Positions 25,471 to 38,226 of a stretch of DNA of 64,000 nt are shown piece after piece (the stretch's first letter is position 1; each line of letters starts with the position of its first letter). A program made the position numbers and the translations under genes. This stretch comes from Chamaea fasciata (taxonomy: Eukaryota; Chordata; Aves; Passeriformes; Sylviidae), in NCBI GenBank assembly GCA_029207755.1, contig JARCOQ010000002.1, forward strand, positions 9,811,156 through 9,875,155. Direction: 5' to 3'. The notes under the pieces are model-generated. The model made no database searches and was not told the DNA's origin. It saw only the letters and a list, made by a program, of their open reading frames with translations.

Positions 25471-26797
25471 AAACCCAAACAACTTGCCAGGGGTTTCTTG
25501 ACAGAAAAAACCTGTCCTTTGTTCTGGGGAATCCTTAGACCTCAGACTGTGTGAAAGGTACTAAAAGCTATGCTATTCTTACAGTCCTGCCCTGCTTGTT
25601 ACTTGTGGGTGTCAAAGACTGACAGCTCCTTGTTCACACGGGGAAAACTGAGATGCAGCCAGCTATTCTGAAAGAGGCCTGGGTATCTTTCCACCAAGGA
25701 GAGGGAAATGTAGGCTTTAAAATTTCCCACTCTTTATTTTTTAACCTTTATTTATCTTCTCTTCACAGATTTATTCTTTATTCCTTAGCCCCTAGTCCCT
25801 CTCCATAGAAGCTACATTCACCTATAATCTTGTCTCTCATTTCAGCTTTCTGTGTGCCCTTCCTTTTTCGCCCGTGTCCAACTCCTAATTAATGCCTGTA
25901 TAAATGAGAGCTATTTCCTTGAAAATAACCTAATGAAAATTAGCTATGGTTTCTTTGAAAGAAACTGTGTGGACCTCTTACTTTAAGGCAAAAAAAAAAT
26001 TCTACAAAACATTTGTGGAGTAGGGCCAGCATTTTCCCCCAAAACCAAGAGGTCTTTCATCAAGACTTCCAGAGTATTTTCACAGGGGCTGAAATCTGTA
26101 CAAGCAGGTTTTCAATCTTTGGCACCTGTTGCAAGATTTATGAAGGAGGTTTCCATTTCATTTTAGCAATGACTGCCAAAGGTAAGGCTTGGATAGAAAC
26201 TTTTTTTTTTTTTCCTGAAGTAAGCTGGAACACATCAATGTGTGTGGGTGAAGCAATTTATACTATTAAACTTTTATGGAACAGCATTGAAAGCAGAAGA
26301 ATTTTGAGGCACACATTTTATTTTTTATTCTGCCGTGGGCCTCCTTCTTTTTGGTAATTATCTGAATCTATCTGCTGCAATCAATAGGCTTGTAAAAGAA
26401 TAATTATCCACATCCATGTTAATGTACTTTGAGTTACTTGTGTATTTGTTATAGGTGCCACAGTATTGATGTCTCTACTATATTAAACACAGGAAAACTA
26501 AAAGCATGAACTAGCCTTTATTAATTAATAGGCAGTGTTTTAACTGTATTGAATTGGGATTTTGCTGACATCAGGAGAGCAGAAAAATCCTCCAATACAG
26601 TGATAAAGTAACAAGGCATCATTACTGTGTATTTGAGTGCTGACAGTTATTGTTTAGACAATTATTATTAGAGGAGTAAATTATGTACTGTAGGAGTTAA
26701 CTTGTCAGTTGCATGTACAGCATATTACTTTTGCTTATTACTTATGCCAAAAATAAAGACAGAAGCGGCATTAAATATCAAGTTAGGAATTTTTTTG

Positions 26798-26821
26798 CAA
26801 ATATAAATTGGTTTATATTTG
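26798..26821. repeat. Perfect 10-bp hairpin, 4-nt loop
   Basis: CAAATATAAA (26798-26807) pairs exactly with TTTATATTTG (26812-26821) across a TTGG loop. It is a small perfect stem-loop in AT-rich DNA, with no sign of being a terminator or RNA gene. Confidence 0.92.
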
Positions 26822-27690
26822 GAGATACATGCAGAGATTTTGTGTGTTCAGCTTAGGCACAAAGCTAGTCTGCTTAACCCACTTCTACAGTTGATGTATG
26901 TGGACCATCAAATAGTTGGCTCTAAGTGAAAATACTAATCCATCAAATAAAAGGCCTAATTTTCTAAACTATAAACTTTTTTTTTATCATTATCTCCCCT
27001 TGCTGGCTGTCATTCAGAGAATTCAGCTAGGCATGGCTGCTTGCAGAGGCTGTGTGGAAAACGTGAGAGGAAGGACTCTACTGCCTGTACGGTTTTGCAA
27101 AGTGATTCTTCAGTGTTTGGGCTTCATACAAAGCTGCTAACAAACCAAGGTTTATAAATGTTGTAATATGACTGTTGAAAAATTTGTATGAAGCTTGACA
27201 AGTTGCTTTGAATCTTTTGTTTGTGAAATGAGGTGGTAATTAAAAGTGCTGGTTTAAGCTATATGTAAATACAGGAAATCACCTTTTCCAAATCAAAAAT
27301 AGGAACCAATCTTGTAGTATATACTTAATTATCAATCTTACAAGTCTGAACCTGGAGCTGGGGCTGAGTAGAAATTCCTTGTGTTGTTACCCTGTGATGT
27401 TTCTGAGATCTTGGAGCTTGCGGAGCCTGTTCTCTCATGCTAAGTGAGGCAGGCTGTCAGGCCATTAAAAACAATTTCTCTGTATAGCTATTGTTATTAT
27501 TATTGAATTGGGTTTTTATTTTGGGCACCCTTTTTGGAAAGAGAGCTGGAAGAGCTCCTCACGATGTAGTGGGCAAAGTCACTGGAGATGCTAAATGCGT
27601 CTCTGTTGGTTATGATAGTTAAGCATAATCTTTAATGATGGGGTTAGTATGTTGTCATGCCTTTTTCTTTTAGTGCACACTTAGGTTTAA

Positions 27691-27738
27691 TTGTGGGGGG
27701 TTTTTTGTGTGTTTGTTGTTTTTTTTTTTTTTTTTTTT
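27691..27738 (+). repeat. T/G tract ending in T20
   Basis: GTGGGGGG is followed by T6, GT units and then 20 T residues. It is a short member of the T/G tract family. Confidence 0.85.
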
Positions 27739-29506
27739 AATTAAGTGGTGTCTATTGACAAAGATAGCTCTGAGTAGTAGCCGTGATATCCTTAATAGGG
27801 AGGAGCACATACGTTATTTGGAATCAAGGTATCTGCTACCTGCTGGCTTATGCTATCCTCAGAACTCTTTATGAAGATCCAACAAGAGGCCTAAAAATGT
27901 CAGGTCTTGGTGAGCAGCAGAGTTTACCAATGCAATTGAAATTTGACTGGATTAGGGGTTTCTTCCCAACCTAACAAATCAGCAAAATTTTGGGCATGAT
28001 TCTTCAGCCACTGCTTCTATTTGGATATGTCTGGTTCCCCAGAGCTCTCTCACTGCTTTTCTGCTCAGCAGCTAAATTTCTGACTGGGTCACTTTTGCCT
28101 CATTTCTGCAGCGTCTGCCTCCAGGTTTTTCTGGCCTGGTTGCCAGTTTACATGTCTTGGTATAATTTCACGTGTGAACACATCATCCCAACTTCTGTAC
28201 ATCCCTCTCCCTCTTTTCTCTCCTACCTACTTCGGATTGCAGCAATTTTAAACAAAACTTAAGATGATAAATTCCACAAAGGGGATTTCTAATGTGTATT
28301 AGTTTCCACTATCTTCTAATCATAGAGGACTGTAAGAAAAATGACTTTTTGTGTCATCATCTGTGCAAATATGTACTTACTGCTTGTCCTTCCTGTGCTT
28401 GCTCCCTCAGTTCTGAATTGCCTGTGTTTATTTATGACCATGTGCTCTGTGCTGCTGTTACAACCATCCTAGACCCTTCAAGGGATCAGCCTGTGTTTGT
28501 ACATCTGTTGGCACAATCAGGATCTAGACCTGATCAGAACTTTGTGCACTTTCAGAATGTAATCTGGTAAGGCAGGATTTTTTAGGCCATTTTTTTCAGC
28601 AACATATTGAGTGAATAAGTAAGTCAATTATTTTTGTTTCCCTCAAAGTATTTTTCAGCTTTTCAAGTCTTTAACTGTATAAAGGAAGAGTGGAGGGGAT
28701 AAAACCATGCTGATATTGAATGTGTCTTGCACTCTGAGATTCTGATAGTACTGTACACAGAAGAGTATTTTAATAAATCCAATCTCAGCTGGATTGCATA
28801 GTGGGTGGTGAAAATAAAACAAAACCAGAAAAAAACCCCAAAAATGTTTAACCTGCTTGTTATGTTGAAGAATTTCAAGGCATATTAAAACAGAACTTAA
28901 TTGCTGCCTAATAAAAGTAAATGCTAAAACTGTATAGTATATACATGTGTAGTGTTAAATGTTTAAAAAAATGGAAGTTTTTAATAATTTTATTTTTTTT
29001 TTAATAAAAACTCAAGGCCTAGTCTTATTGAGATGTTACTAATGGCTTGACCAATTGTTCGTATCAGTTCAGTAAATATTTTTTTACTCTCTGACTATTT
29101 GAAGTTATTTGCTACACTTCGGTGCCCAGCGTCAGAAAAGTGCAGCTCCAGATATGACTGATGGGAGCTGAAAATTGGTTTCAATGAGTTTCATCAATTT
29201 AAGGACACTGGTGTTCTGTCTGACAACAAAGGAACATAAATTGACAGCTATCATTTCAGCTATAGCCCATCCTGCTGATGAACAATGAAATCCTGCAGAA
29301 TGTTACATACTGTTTTGTTTTGTTTTTCAACTGACTTTGCTTACAGCTTTGAGTATTATGAGAGTGGAATATATTTCTCCAACTCTAATTCAGCAGAAGC
29401 ACAGCATAAAACAAGTCTCTGTTAGATTGACAAGTTACCAGCTAAAATCATGTGGAAAACCAGCAGACATATGCAGTTCTAGCGAGGCTCATATCTGCTT
29501 AAAAGG

Positions 29507-29635
29507 TTTGGGTATTTTTTTGGGTTTTTTGGGTTTATTCATTTGTTTTTGTGCTTGGAATTTTTGGGGGGTTGTTTGTTTGTTTTTTTGTTTGGTTGGT
29601 TTGGTTTTGGTTTTTTTTTAATATTTGGTTTTTCA
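29507..29635 (+). repeat. T/G-rich tract (about 130 bp)
   Basis: GGGT and T6-T7 units alternate, with a G6 run near 29566-29571 and later GTTTGG units. A brief interruption with A and C occurs near 29536-29560. It gives the false frames at 29337-29621 and 29551-29742. Confidence 0.88.
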
Positions 29636-31360
29636 TTTGCGGTAACTTTTTCCTCCTGAAATGTCAGGACAGAGACAGACCACCTGAATCTTATTTTTCT
29701 TACCTGTTCTGTGCTAAGGCTTTGTCTGTAATGAATGGGTAGATCTACACAGCTTTACAGAATACACCTGCTATTGAACATAAATATGAATATTGCATTG
29801 TAGATATTCCAGAATGCAAATGACACTTAATGCAATGAACATAGATCATGCTGATATAGTCCCTCATATTTTATTAAAATCTTAGACAAATAGACTTAAT
29901 GAGTACTTCTTTTAAAATTATCAAAGTGTGCACTATTAAAACCAGGAAGGTCTTCTAGGGAAAATTCAATACTAAATTGACTTTCATCAAAACTCTGCAA
30001 AAAAAGAAAATCAATTATAGCAATCATATTATCTTTCAAGTATGTCCAATAAAGCCAGTTAATGGATATAATTTATTCTTTATGGAATTACTCTTTAAAT
30101 GTACTGGAAGGCACTTAAACACAGGAATCACTAAGGCAATTAAGATTTCACTTTGCATGAAATTCTCAGTTTATGAATGCATAAACAGCCTAAACTGGAT
30201 TTAAGAGTTGTACCAAAGAAAGTTTTTTTCAGAACAAAAAAAAATCCATACAATGTGTAGCTACCACTTCCTTTGCTTGATTAAATATCCTTAATTATTA
30301 TATATTGCCTGAGGTAATAGATCTTGACAATTTTTCCCACTTGCACTCCTCTCAGTCTTCCTAACTTTTTCCTGAAATAATGCAGTAGACATGTATTTAT
30401 CAAAGTATGTCAGCCAGTAAATTACCTAAATCCTTTGCAGTTGTTTCTCCTTTCCCTACCCCACACCTCTTTTTCCAGGTAAATTGGGAGTAAAGTGAAA
30501 TTAGGCACTCTCTTGTACCAATCAGGTTTGTATTGGAAGCTAGGAAGCAGAAGATAGCCCTACCTACTCTCTGCTTTTTCGGGGGGGGGAGTGTGTTCAA
30601 ACTGATTCTTTGCTTACCCCACTTGAAACATTTTCTAGATAGTAAACCAGTTGTGTTTGGGAAGCACACAAAATTAAGATTTAACATGAAGTGACCGCTC
30701 TTGGGATGTGATATTCTGTTGTGTGAACAATAAGGTCAGACAGTTGAAAGGCAGAGCTTCAGCAAGGAAAATAATACTGAAAACAGGATAGGGGATATTG
30801 AGAAATAGTAGGGGAAAAGGTGGGAAATGAGACAAGCTCGTCAGGCTGTAAGCAGGAGTATAATGATGCAATGTCCACTTTACTTCCTGTTTTTATGTTC
30901 ATGCTTAAAAACATATATATTCAGAATTATAAACAGTTAATAATAAATGTTCTCAACCAATGAAGTCCAAATTTAATGAAAATATTAATTTTTCTTATTA
31001 TTTTATACTCTATTGACAATACATGCCTCACATGGTCCTTTATGCAGAAGGTAAAATGGCAAACACACATAGCAGAAATGCATTCATTTAAATTTTTCAT
31101 TCTTCTGCTGGAACATATCACTGCTTCTGCTCAAATCCTGGGAGCTCCGCAGTTCAAAGAGAGGCCTTGATACCTGTTCATGCATAGAAGTTTGCCTGGA
31201 GATTTACAAATCCAGATAGGCATTGACATTTCCAGCCTTAGAAAATTGCTGCTCTGTGTCCATGTGAATAAATTTTGACCTACTTTTTAAGGACAAACTT
31301 AGTCCAATGAAGCAAGGTTTTTATTCATGAATACACTTCATCACTGCTCAAGAAATATGC

Positions 31361-31392
31361 CTATTTGGTTGAAATATGGGCTATTTGGTTGA
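31361..31392. repeat. Direct repeat, 12 bp at 20-bp period
   Basis: CTATTTGGTTGA occurs at 31361-31372 and again at 31381-31392. The first copy continues AATATGGG before the second begins. This is a small local duplication. Confidence 0.92.
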
Positions 31393-31496
31393 TATTTCAG
31401 CTTTCTTGTCCTCATGTAGTTCTATAATGTGCTGCTGACTGCACAAATTGTGTGAACCTCAAGGGGCAGGGAGAGAAAAAGATTCCAGTAAATAAG

Positions 31497-31580
31497 TGGG
31501 GTTTTTGGGGGGTTTTTTGGGGTTTTGTTTTTTTTTGTTGTTGTGTTTTTGTGGGGTTTTTTGTTTGGTTGGTTTTTTTT
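31497..31580 (+). repeat. T/G tract with TTTTGGGG-like units
   Basis: G4 (31498-31501), T5, G6 (31507-31512), T6, G4 (31519-31522) and, 30 bases on, another G4 (31553-31556) are separated by T-rich spacers. The first part resembles ciliate-type telomere repeats by chance composition. With one long loop it could form a G-quadruplex on the plus strand. Confidence 0.9.
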
Positions 31581-31837
31581 AATGTATATAAAAGTCGAGG
31601 AGTTTTATTATTATTATTTTTCTATCCATATTCTGCAATACAGATTAATAGTTGAATAAATTTATGTTGCCTGTCCAGATTGTTAAGCAACAAGAGTGTA
31701 TAGCAACAAACAAGCCATTGAAGTTGGTAATCTGCCCCATAGTTTGGTTTTGCTTCACACTAGAGTATTACTTCCACATGGTCCTAGCATTAAATATAAG
31801 AATTTAAAAATGAAGGATGTATAGACTCAATTATAGC

Positions 31838-31904
31838 TTTTGGGTGGGTTTTTTGTTGGGTTGTTTTTTTGGGTGTTTGTTTGTTTGTTTCATTGGGTTT
31901 TTTA
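31838..31904 (+). repeat. T/G-rich tract
   Basis: T6-T7 runs alternate with GGG and with TTTG units, about 260 bp downstream of the previous tract. It has one short non-T/G interruption (CA). Confidence 0.85.
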
Positions 31905-32137
31905 AAATCTTTTAGGGGACCATAACCTGTATGAGTATTTCTGGAGAATTCAAAGCAAAGCCGGTAAAAGATACAATTGGATGAAGTGGAATTGTTCTGT
32001 TTCAGTAGGCTTAGTATTCTGTATAAGGCTTTCATTTTTAGTATTTGCAGTAAAATATACCATTAAACAGAAAGATATTTATAGTGTCTCATGTAGTGTA
32101 TAGATGGCATCTTTATTCCTGTCTGCATGCCTTAGTC

Positions 32138-32167
32138 TTTCAAGGATATCCCTTTCAAGGATATCCC
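32138..32167. repeat. Perfect tandem duplication, 15-bp unit x2
   Basis: TTTCAAGGATATCCC at 32138-32152 is repeated without change at 32153-32167. Identity of the copies suggests a recent event. Confidence 0.97.
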
Positions 32168-33867
32168 TAGGTGCATTGCTTTCATAGAAACCAATTCATT
32201 TTTGGAAAGAGGTGGTCTTTAAAATTTAATTTTAATCAAAATAAACTGGATCTCTTGAATACAAAATGTTTGCCAGAAACTGATTTTATTCATTTTTCAT
32301 TCAATTTTTTTTTTTTTTTTTTCATTTTGTGGCCAGGCCTGTTTGTAAAGGCCAAGTAAACAATTGCTAACTGTGTATGATATATAAGAGTTGGATGGAA
32401 TTACCATTCCTGTTTTGGCTGTGAAGTGTTTTGGCCCTAATCCTCCCATGAATTCCAAATAGATGGACAGCTATTTCCTCACAGTAGAAAATGAGCCTGG
32501 GAGAAAGTGAGGTCAAGTTACTTACAGTTCATTTCCATGTCATGGTTTGTTTTTTGGGTTTTCTTTTTTGTATGTGTGGCTTGGCAAAGCTGGGTTTGCT
32601 TTCTTTCCCTTTTATTATCCTGTGATGATGTGGTAATAGATTTTAATGGTTTGAGACTCTAATACGCTAAGGTTGCTCTCAACTGTTTTTAGCAGGATGC
32701 AGGTCTGTAAATTTGACTTCAGTTAATTGAAAAAATAGGATACAACAGGAGAAGCAGGTAACTTCTCTGTTCAATCGACAAATGTTTAGTACCTAAAGCT
32801 CTTTCATCCATAGAAGAAATAAGTTTTGAGCTGTATTCTGATCTGCTGCTGGTTGAAGTGACAGAGACGACTAAAAGATGATGACTTTCTAAAAGGGATT
32901 AACTCTTACTTGTAATATTTTGGGTTCATGACTGCATAAGGTGCAAAGGCGCAATGGCAAAAAGGCTACGAAGTATCACAGATTTCTGGGACTGTGAAGA
33001 CTTGTTTGGACCAGTGATAAAATGCCAAACAGTAAAAATGTTTGTCAAGGAAGGACTCTCAGACCTACAGTGTTGAGGTTTGGGGGAAGAATCTTAAGGC
33101 TACCAAAGGTATCACATTCCTGCTTGCCCCTGTAAAGTAAAGTAAAAGTAGAAAAAAAAAAAAAAAGGTATAAGTAAAAGACCAAGAGCCATATGTGGAA
33201 GGGAATACTAAACGTGGAATTATCCAAGCCATCAACATAAGGAAGTAGGATCAAATAAGTGGTCATATTTTATTTTTTTCTTCAAATAAGCACCTTTTTT
33301 TTTCAGTTTCTGCCACCGGCTCTCCTCATCAATTCAGCTTCATTTACTGAACTGTGTTTCCATTTCTGAAAATGTTGCTGGTGAAGAAAATGAAGTTGTT
33401 CTCAGGTGCTTTTTCTTGATACTGAATATTCTTGATATTCCATCTGTAACAATCAGTGTACTCTTAGAAAAGGGTTTAGCATGTGGCTTGTGTTTTCTGG
33501 AACAGTATTCTCTGACCTTGTTGGAGGTGCAGTTGCTGCTGATGTAGGAATAGACCCCGTACACTATATATTCTTTTGCCCTTCTGAATAATTTAATTTT
33601 TCATTAAGTAGAGTTTGTTAAATCAACTTAGCTTTTTATGTGAATGACAGTAAAGTCTTATTTGATGAAAATTAGCCTCTTTATGCTGAAAGAAATTATG
33701 GTGCTAGGAGATGAAATAATAAATCCACAAACTCTCCATGAATGCTTATGTTTGTGCATAACCATAGCACTGCAAAACTATTGAAAAATTGCTTTGCTGG
33801 AGAACAGATTTCTCCCACTATTATTTTATATATGTTATAGGAGTATCAATATTGAGATGTAAAGGCA

Positions 33868-33887
33868 CCCCCCCCCCCCTTCCCCCC
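33868..33887. repeat. C12-TT-C6 tract
   Basis: Twelve C residues (33868-33879), two T and six C (33882-33887) are followed by GCC. The minus strand is G-rich and could fold as a quadruplex; the plus strand could form an i-motif. The run is also a likely place for sequencing or assembly length error. Confidence 0.92.
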
Positions 33888-34270
33888 GCCAGCCCAACCG
33901 GACAAACAGCACTGATAAATCTATTCAGCTTTTCTTCTTTTGGAACTGTTCTGCTCTCAGTTCTTAAAGAGAAAGGAAACTTAGCATCAAAAGCTGTGGA
34001 CTGGACTGAACTCTTGGGGTTAATGTCCTTCATGGCAGAGATAAGTGAAGGCTTACTGTGGGCTTGGTCATTTTCTTTCTCTAGAGAATTAATGCACTAA
34101 AAATAAATTGCCCACACCAGAAAATACAGAGAATCTGGGATGGGCTTTAGTAAAACTCTTGTGTCTGCATTTATTTATTTCCTTAATGCTGCTCAGAACC
34201 ATCCCACAACCTTGGCATAGATGTTTGCCTTTGTTACTGTTCTGTGTCTCACATGCTGAGATGATATTAC

Positions 34271-34388
34271 GGGGTTGTGGTGGTTTTTTGTTGTTAATGC
34301 TTGTTTTGTTTGGTTTTATGTTTGTTGGTTTAGGTTTTTTCTTTGTTTTTGGGGGTTTTTTGTGGGTTTTTTGTTGGCTTTTTTTTGT
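34271..34388 (+). repeat. T/G-rich tract (about 118 bp)
   Basis: It starts GGGGTTGTGGTGG, then mixes T6, GTTT and GGTTTT units, with a G5 near 34351-34355 and GGG near 34364-34366. A and C are rare. It ends the false frame 34108-34392. Confidence 0.9.
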
Positions 34389-36057
34389 GTAACTACATTA
34401 TCAAATTATAGGATATGACTTAGTTTTTTTCTTCTTAGTCAAAATTTGCACCAGCAAGCCTTTTACAATATAAATCTTTACACATTTAGTGTTTGTACCA
34501 TGTATGTAATGTGTGGGCAGCTTTGCATTTGACATACTATATTAAAAAATTGTTTTGGAGGGAAAAATTCACACAGAAAGACATGTCAAAAAAGGGCTGG
34601 AGTTTCAGGCCCTGTGGCTCCAGAATATGTCAGTACCGTAGGCATTTGTACATTTATAATGTTTGTGTTTTCAGCATAGGTTATTTTAGCTGTTTTGGTT
34701 TTTTTTTTAACACACAGATGCCAAACTATTTCGACACTCCTGATGTTGGGCAGCCGAAGTGAGGTTTCTGTACAGTGCAGCAAAGGCCAATGATGCCTCA
34801 CTTCTCTTGCTATCCCCCTGCAGTCTTCCTGCACAGCAGTTGTGGGATCAGTACCTGGCACACCCTAACACAAAAAGGGATTAGGACCTGCTACTGCTTC
34901 TCTTTCTTGACAACCTTGGAGTAACAATTAGTTTATCCAAAAAAAGTTCCTTCTGAGAGCTGTGAATTGCACTGATTTTACACTCAAGCTAGCTCTGATT
35001 TGCTTAAGATAGGAATAAGCAGCACTCCTGGATGGAAAGATCAAATGTGTTTTATCTGCACCTTTCCTCTTTTAACTGACAAAATGCAGAGGCAGTGTAG
35101 GTGCACCTGGAGATCAAGTGCTTATTCCCTGGTAGGATCCTATTCACTGGTCTAAAGAATTATTTTTGGTCTCTGGTAAAATGCAAAGACTCCCATCAGA
35201 GTCCTGCTTCTCATTATGTTTTCCCGAACTTTCTACCAAAAGAAAGTACCAAAATCAGGGTCTGCTTCTGGGAGAAAACAGATTCCAGGTTGTCCATGCC
35301 ACCCCTCAGGTATGTCTCTTCATTATTGGTCCATAGGATATTCCAAGTTGGATCCTGTTTCATCATTCCTGTTCATCTTCTGCTTTTCTCCATCCTCAGT
35401 TGGCTTACGGTTACAGTGTTCTCTGTAAACAAAGACAGAGACTGAGGCTCTTATCAATTTGGAATCACTTATAAAATGTGGGTACAGCAGAGGAAAAATT
35501 CTGATGTCTTTCCAAGGCTTCATAAAATTACACAAGTGAATGTAGATGTTTTAAAATCTCGGGCGTGAGTTCTGTGGTGGTGACCCTGAGAGAATGCTGT
35601 GGTGTTCTGGGTGTGATTTTTAGCTGTAACACTTAATGTCATTTTCATTACTGCCAAACAAAATGGATTTTTCTGTCCTTGACAATCGAATGTCAGCTAT
35701 AAAATAAAAATAAGCACTTCTAGGGAAGGTCTTCTATCTGCCACACTTTATCTACAGTCCAGAAATTGAAATAATAGGGTTATAATAGCTAGTTTGGGAG
35801 GGAGTGAAAATATGAAGAGTAAAGTTGTATATACAGAACAAGTGGGGGGTTGGGGGCTCCCTTGTTTGTGCAGTGCCTGCATGATTCAGTATCTTGGAAA
35901 ATTTTCCTTTGAGAGCCTGAAAAGAGAAGCACAAAGTACCTTCTGGGTGACTTGTTAAAGTTCTGTGGTTCTTATAGTGTCTTCCTGTGGGATGTGATAA
36001 ATGTGTTCAGAGGAGTTGAGTAAAGATGCGCCTTTAATAACAACAGAGCATTTCAAA

Positions 36058-36145
36058 TTAAAAAAAAAAATCAAAAAAAGCCCCCAAAATACCCCCAAAA
36101 ATTAAAAAAAAAAACCCCAACAAAACAAGCAAAAAGAACCCCCAC
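36058..36145. repeat. A/C-rich tract (T/G on minus strand)
   Basis: An A run is followed by alternating A-runs and C4-C5 runs (CCCCC at 36081-36085 and 36092-36096, CCCC near 36115, CCCCC at 36139-36143). The complementary strand has four or more G-runs and some quadruplex potential, with loops interrupted by T runs. Confidence 0.88.
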
Positions 36146-36690
36146 CACTGCAACAATCTGCTGAAAGCAAGTCCTAGCTTTTTACTTCTGAAATGTAGAT
36201 ATATTCAAATACTGCCAGAGTGTGTGGACAGAAGATACTGGAAGAAGGAACAAGCAGCTGCATGCCTACTTTCTGCTGTCTCCGAAACTTTAGTTTGACA
36301 CACACACAAAATACCTTGAAACACAGCTGGTTGAAGGAAGAGGCATCTTTGTCTGGGCAAGCTGTCATCTATCAGTTAGTTATCAGTGAAACCCCTGCAT
36401 TCTGCTGTGGGTAAACATGTTTCAGTAAAGTATATCCTGCAGGTGGGGGGAGTTGGAGGCAAAGAACACAATTCTGTCAATATCCATGCCTGTTCATCTC
36501 CCACGATGAATGTGTGATGACAGTCCAATGGGAACAGTAAGTACATGGGAGTAAAAAATACTGCTTAGAAAGAGGGTCTTTGTACATTAACAAATTTTTG
36601 ACACCTTGTGAAGTTGTTTCCATTTTAATCAGTCTGTTTTGTCTTTATTTGAAAGGTTCTTTGGAGTTGAGAGTTTATCTAGAGATTTTA

Positions 36691-36694
36691 GGGT

Positions 36695-36725
<31 letters not shown>
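36691..36725 (+). repeat. T/G tract of GTTTT pentamers
   Basis: GGGTGGG is followed by T7 and then GTTTT repeated about three times. It is a short, regular member of the T/G family. Confidence 0.88.
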
Positions 36726-38114
36726 CGGTCATGCTTTACCAGGCAATCTGGAGGGGGGAACACTATTTTTTTTTTTTCCCCAGACAGTTGTGAATCAGGA
36801 AACGTGACTTTACAGCAGGAAGAAATACTCTTACTGCTAGAATCTCCTGTGAAGTTGTTCAGTTGTTTGCTGCCTTTACTCTCAAATGCAGTGGCGAAAT
36901 GATGTATACATTGTAAGGTTATTAGCTTGATTCGTCCTTCCGACTGGTTGTTACAGGCTTTTGGAAGAGTAGTATTTAAGCCCTTGGTAAATTGAAACAG
37001 TCAATGGATAATGTTTCTAGATGTGAGGGGTTAGATGTTTGTATCAGGAAGGCAAATCTAAGAAAAATCAACAATGCAGAGTAAAGTTATTATTTTTTGC
37101 ATATGGAAAATTCATAGACTCACTGAGACAAATATTTAAACCTGCCCAGCCTCTAGATTTTCTTTCTTTCCATAGTAAGTATGAAAATGCAGATAAAGAA
37201 TTCGTCTTTATTTAGCCATGTTTTCCAGAGAGGCTGGATGAGCTCAATCACTGGAAGGCAGTGCTTGTAATTTCTGTCAAGATGTTGCCTGAAACCTGTG
37301 GAATTTTAAATGATTCTTTGCTGGCTGAAATCCTTCCTTCCTTTGCTTGACATGATAGCAACAAAGGTCAAATGATGAGCTGGAAGTAACCATCTATTTG
37401 TGTATCATATGAAAAACAAAATGCACATTTGTTTTTAATGAAGGCATGGTTGTCAACCCTGCCATGTCTGTTCATTGTCCATCTAATTGCAAATTTGTTT
37501 TTACTTCAGACTGTTGCAAAACGTGTCTCTGATCTGAGGCTTATACATGGTAAGAAAAGAGAGAAGGTAATACCCTCGAGAGAACCTGCCCATAAAAATA
37601 AAATTTTACTAAATTTTAATTCCTCTTCTATCTTTGTATGCAAAACAAATTATAAGAGAATTTCAATGGGATGATTATAAAATAATAAAAAAAGAAAGTA
37701 TTCATATGATCAATGAAAAATCAGTAATCATTGCTAATGCAAATATACATGAGAATGTAACAAATACCAGTAGCAGAGCATGGGGGAAAGAATGAATCAG
37801 ATTTTCTTTCTTGTTCTCTTAAATACGACTGATGCATTCAGTCTTATAATGCAGAGGTAAGATTTATTTTTGTTTCTTTTTCCTTGATGGTTGTTCACTC
37901 TTTCTTTCTTAGAGAGCTTGAAAAATTAATTTTTGATCACTTGCACTGCTACCTAGGTCAGGTAGCTTGACCTTCTTAGTAACTTCCTAGTGGGATGTGT
38001 GTTAGCAGTACACCAAGTTCCACATAGTTATTTTGGTGTCATGATGGACATGGTTTGATGCAAGGCCACCTCAAGTACAAAAAGGTCTTGTCATGAACTG
38101 CAGACAATGAAAGT

Positions 38115-38226
38115 GGTTTTTTGGTTGTTTTGTTTGTTTGTTTTGTTTTTGTTTTTTGGGTTTTTTTTGGGGGGGGTTTTTTTGTTTTTTTTTTGTTTTG
38201 TTTTGTTTGTTTTGTAGATTTTTTTT
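38115..38226 (+). repeat. T/G-only tract (about 110 bp) with G8
   Basis: GGTTTTTT, GTTTG and GTTTT units lead into T8-T9, a G8 run near 38169-38176, T7 and further GTTTT units. C is absent and A appears only at the end. Confidence 0.9.

Larger units (their letters stand above)
24756..29506. other. Non-coding sequence, no gene seen
   Basis: There is no supported gene. A tandem duplication of AGGATGTGAT lies near 24870-24890. An A-rich GATA-containing simple repeat lies at 25417-25470, a perfect hairpin at 26798-26821 and a T20 run at 27719-27738. The text from 26370 to 26760 is non-repetitive and AT-balanced and could be constrained, with no further evidence. Plus-strand frames at 27990-28262 and 28292-28570 lie in pyrimidine-rich DNA and have no domain. 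Confidence 0.65.
29636..34270. other. Non-coding AT-rich sequence with two T/G tracts
   Basis: No gene is visible. T/G tracts lie at 31497-31580 and 31838-31904, a weaker one at 32545-32575, small tandem duplications at 31361-31392 and 32138-32167, an A15 run at 33152-33166 and a C-run at 33868-33887. Open frames are at most 103 codons; the 33789-34100 frame runs through the C-run and is not supported. Confidence 0.65.

Noticed and set aside
31498..31522. Interstitial telomere repeat
   Set aside because: Units are TTTT/GGGG type, not the vertebrate TTAGGG, and are irregular in length.
32138..32167. CRISPR-like direct repeats
   Set aside because: There are only two adjacent copies with no spacers, in a vertebrate-type background.
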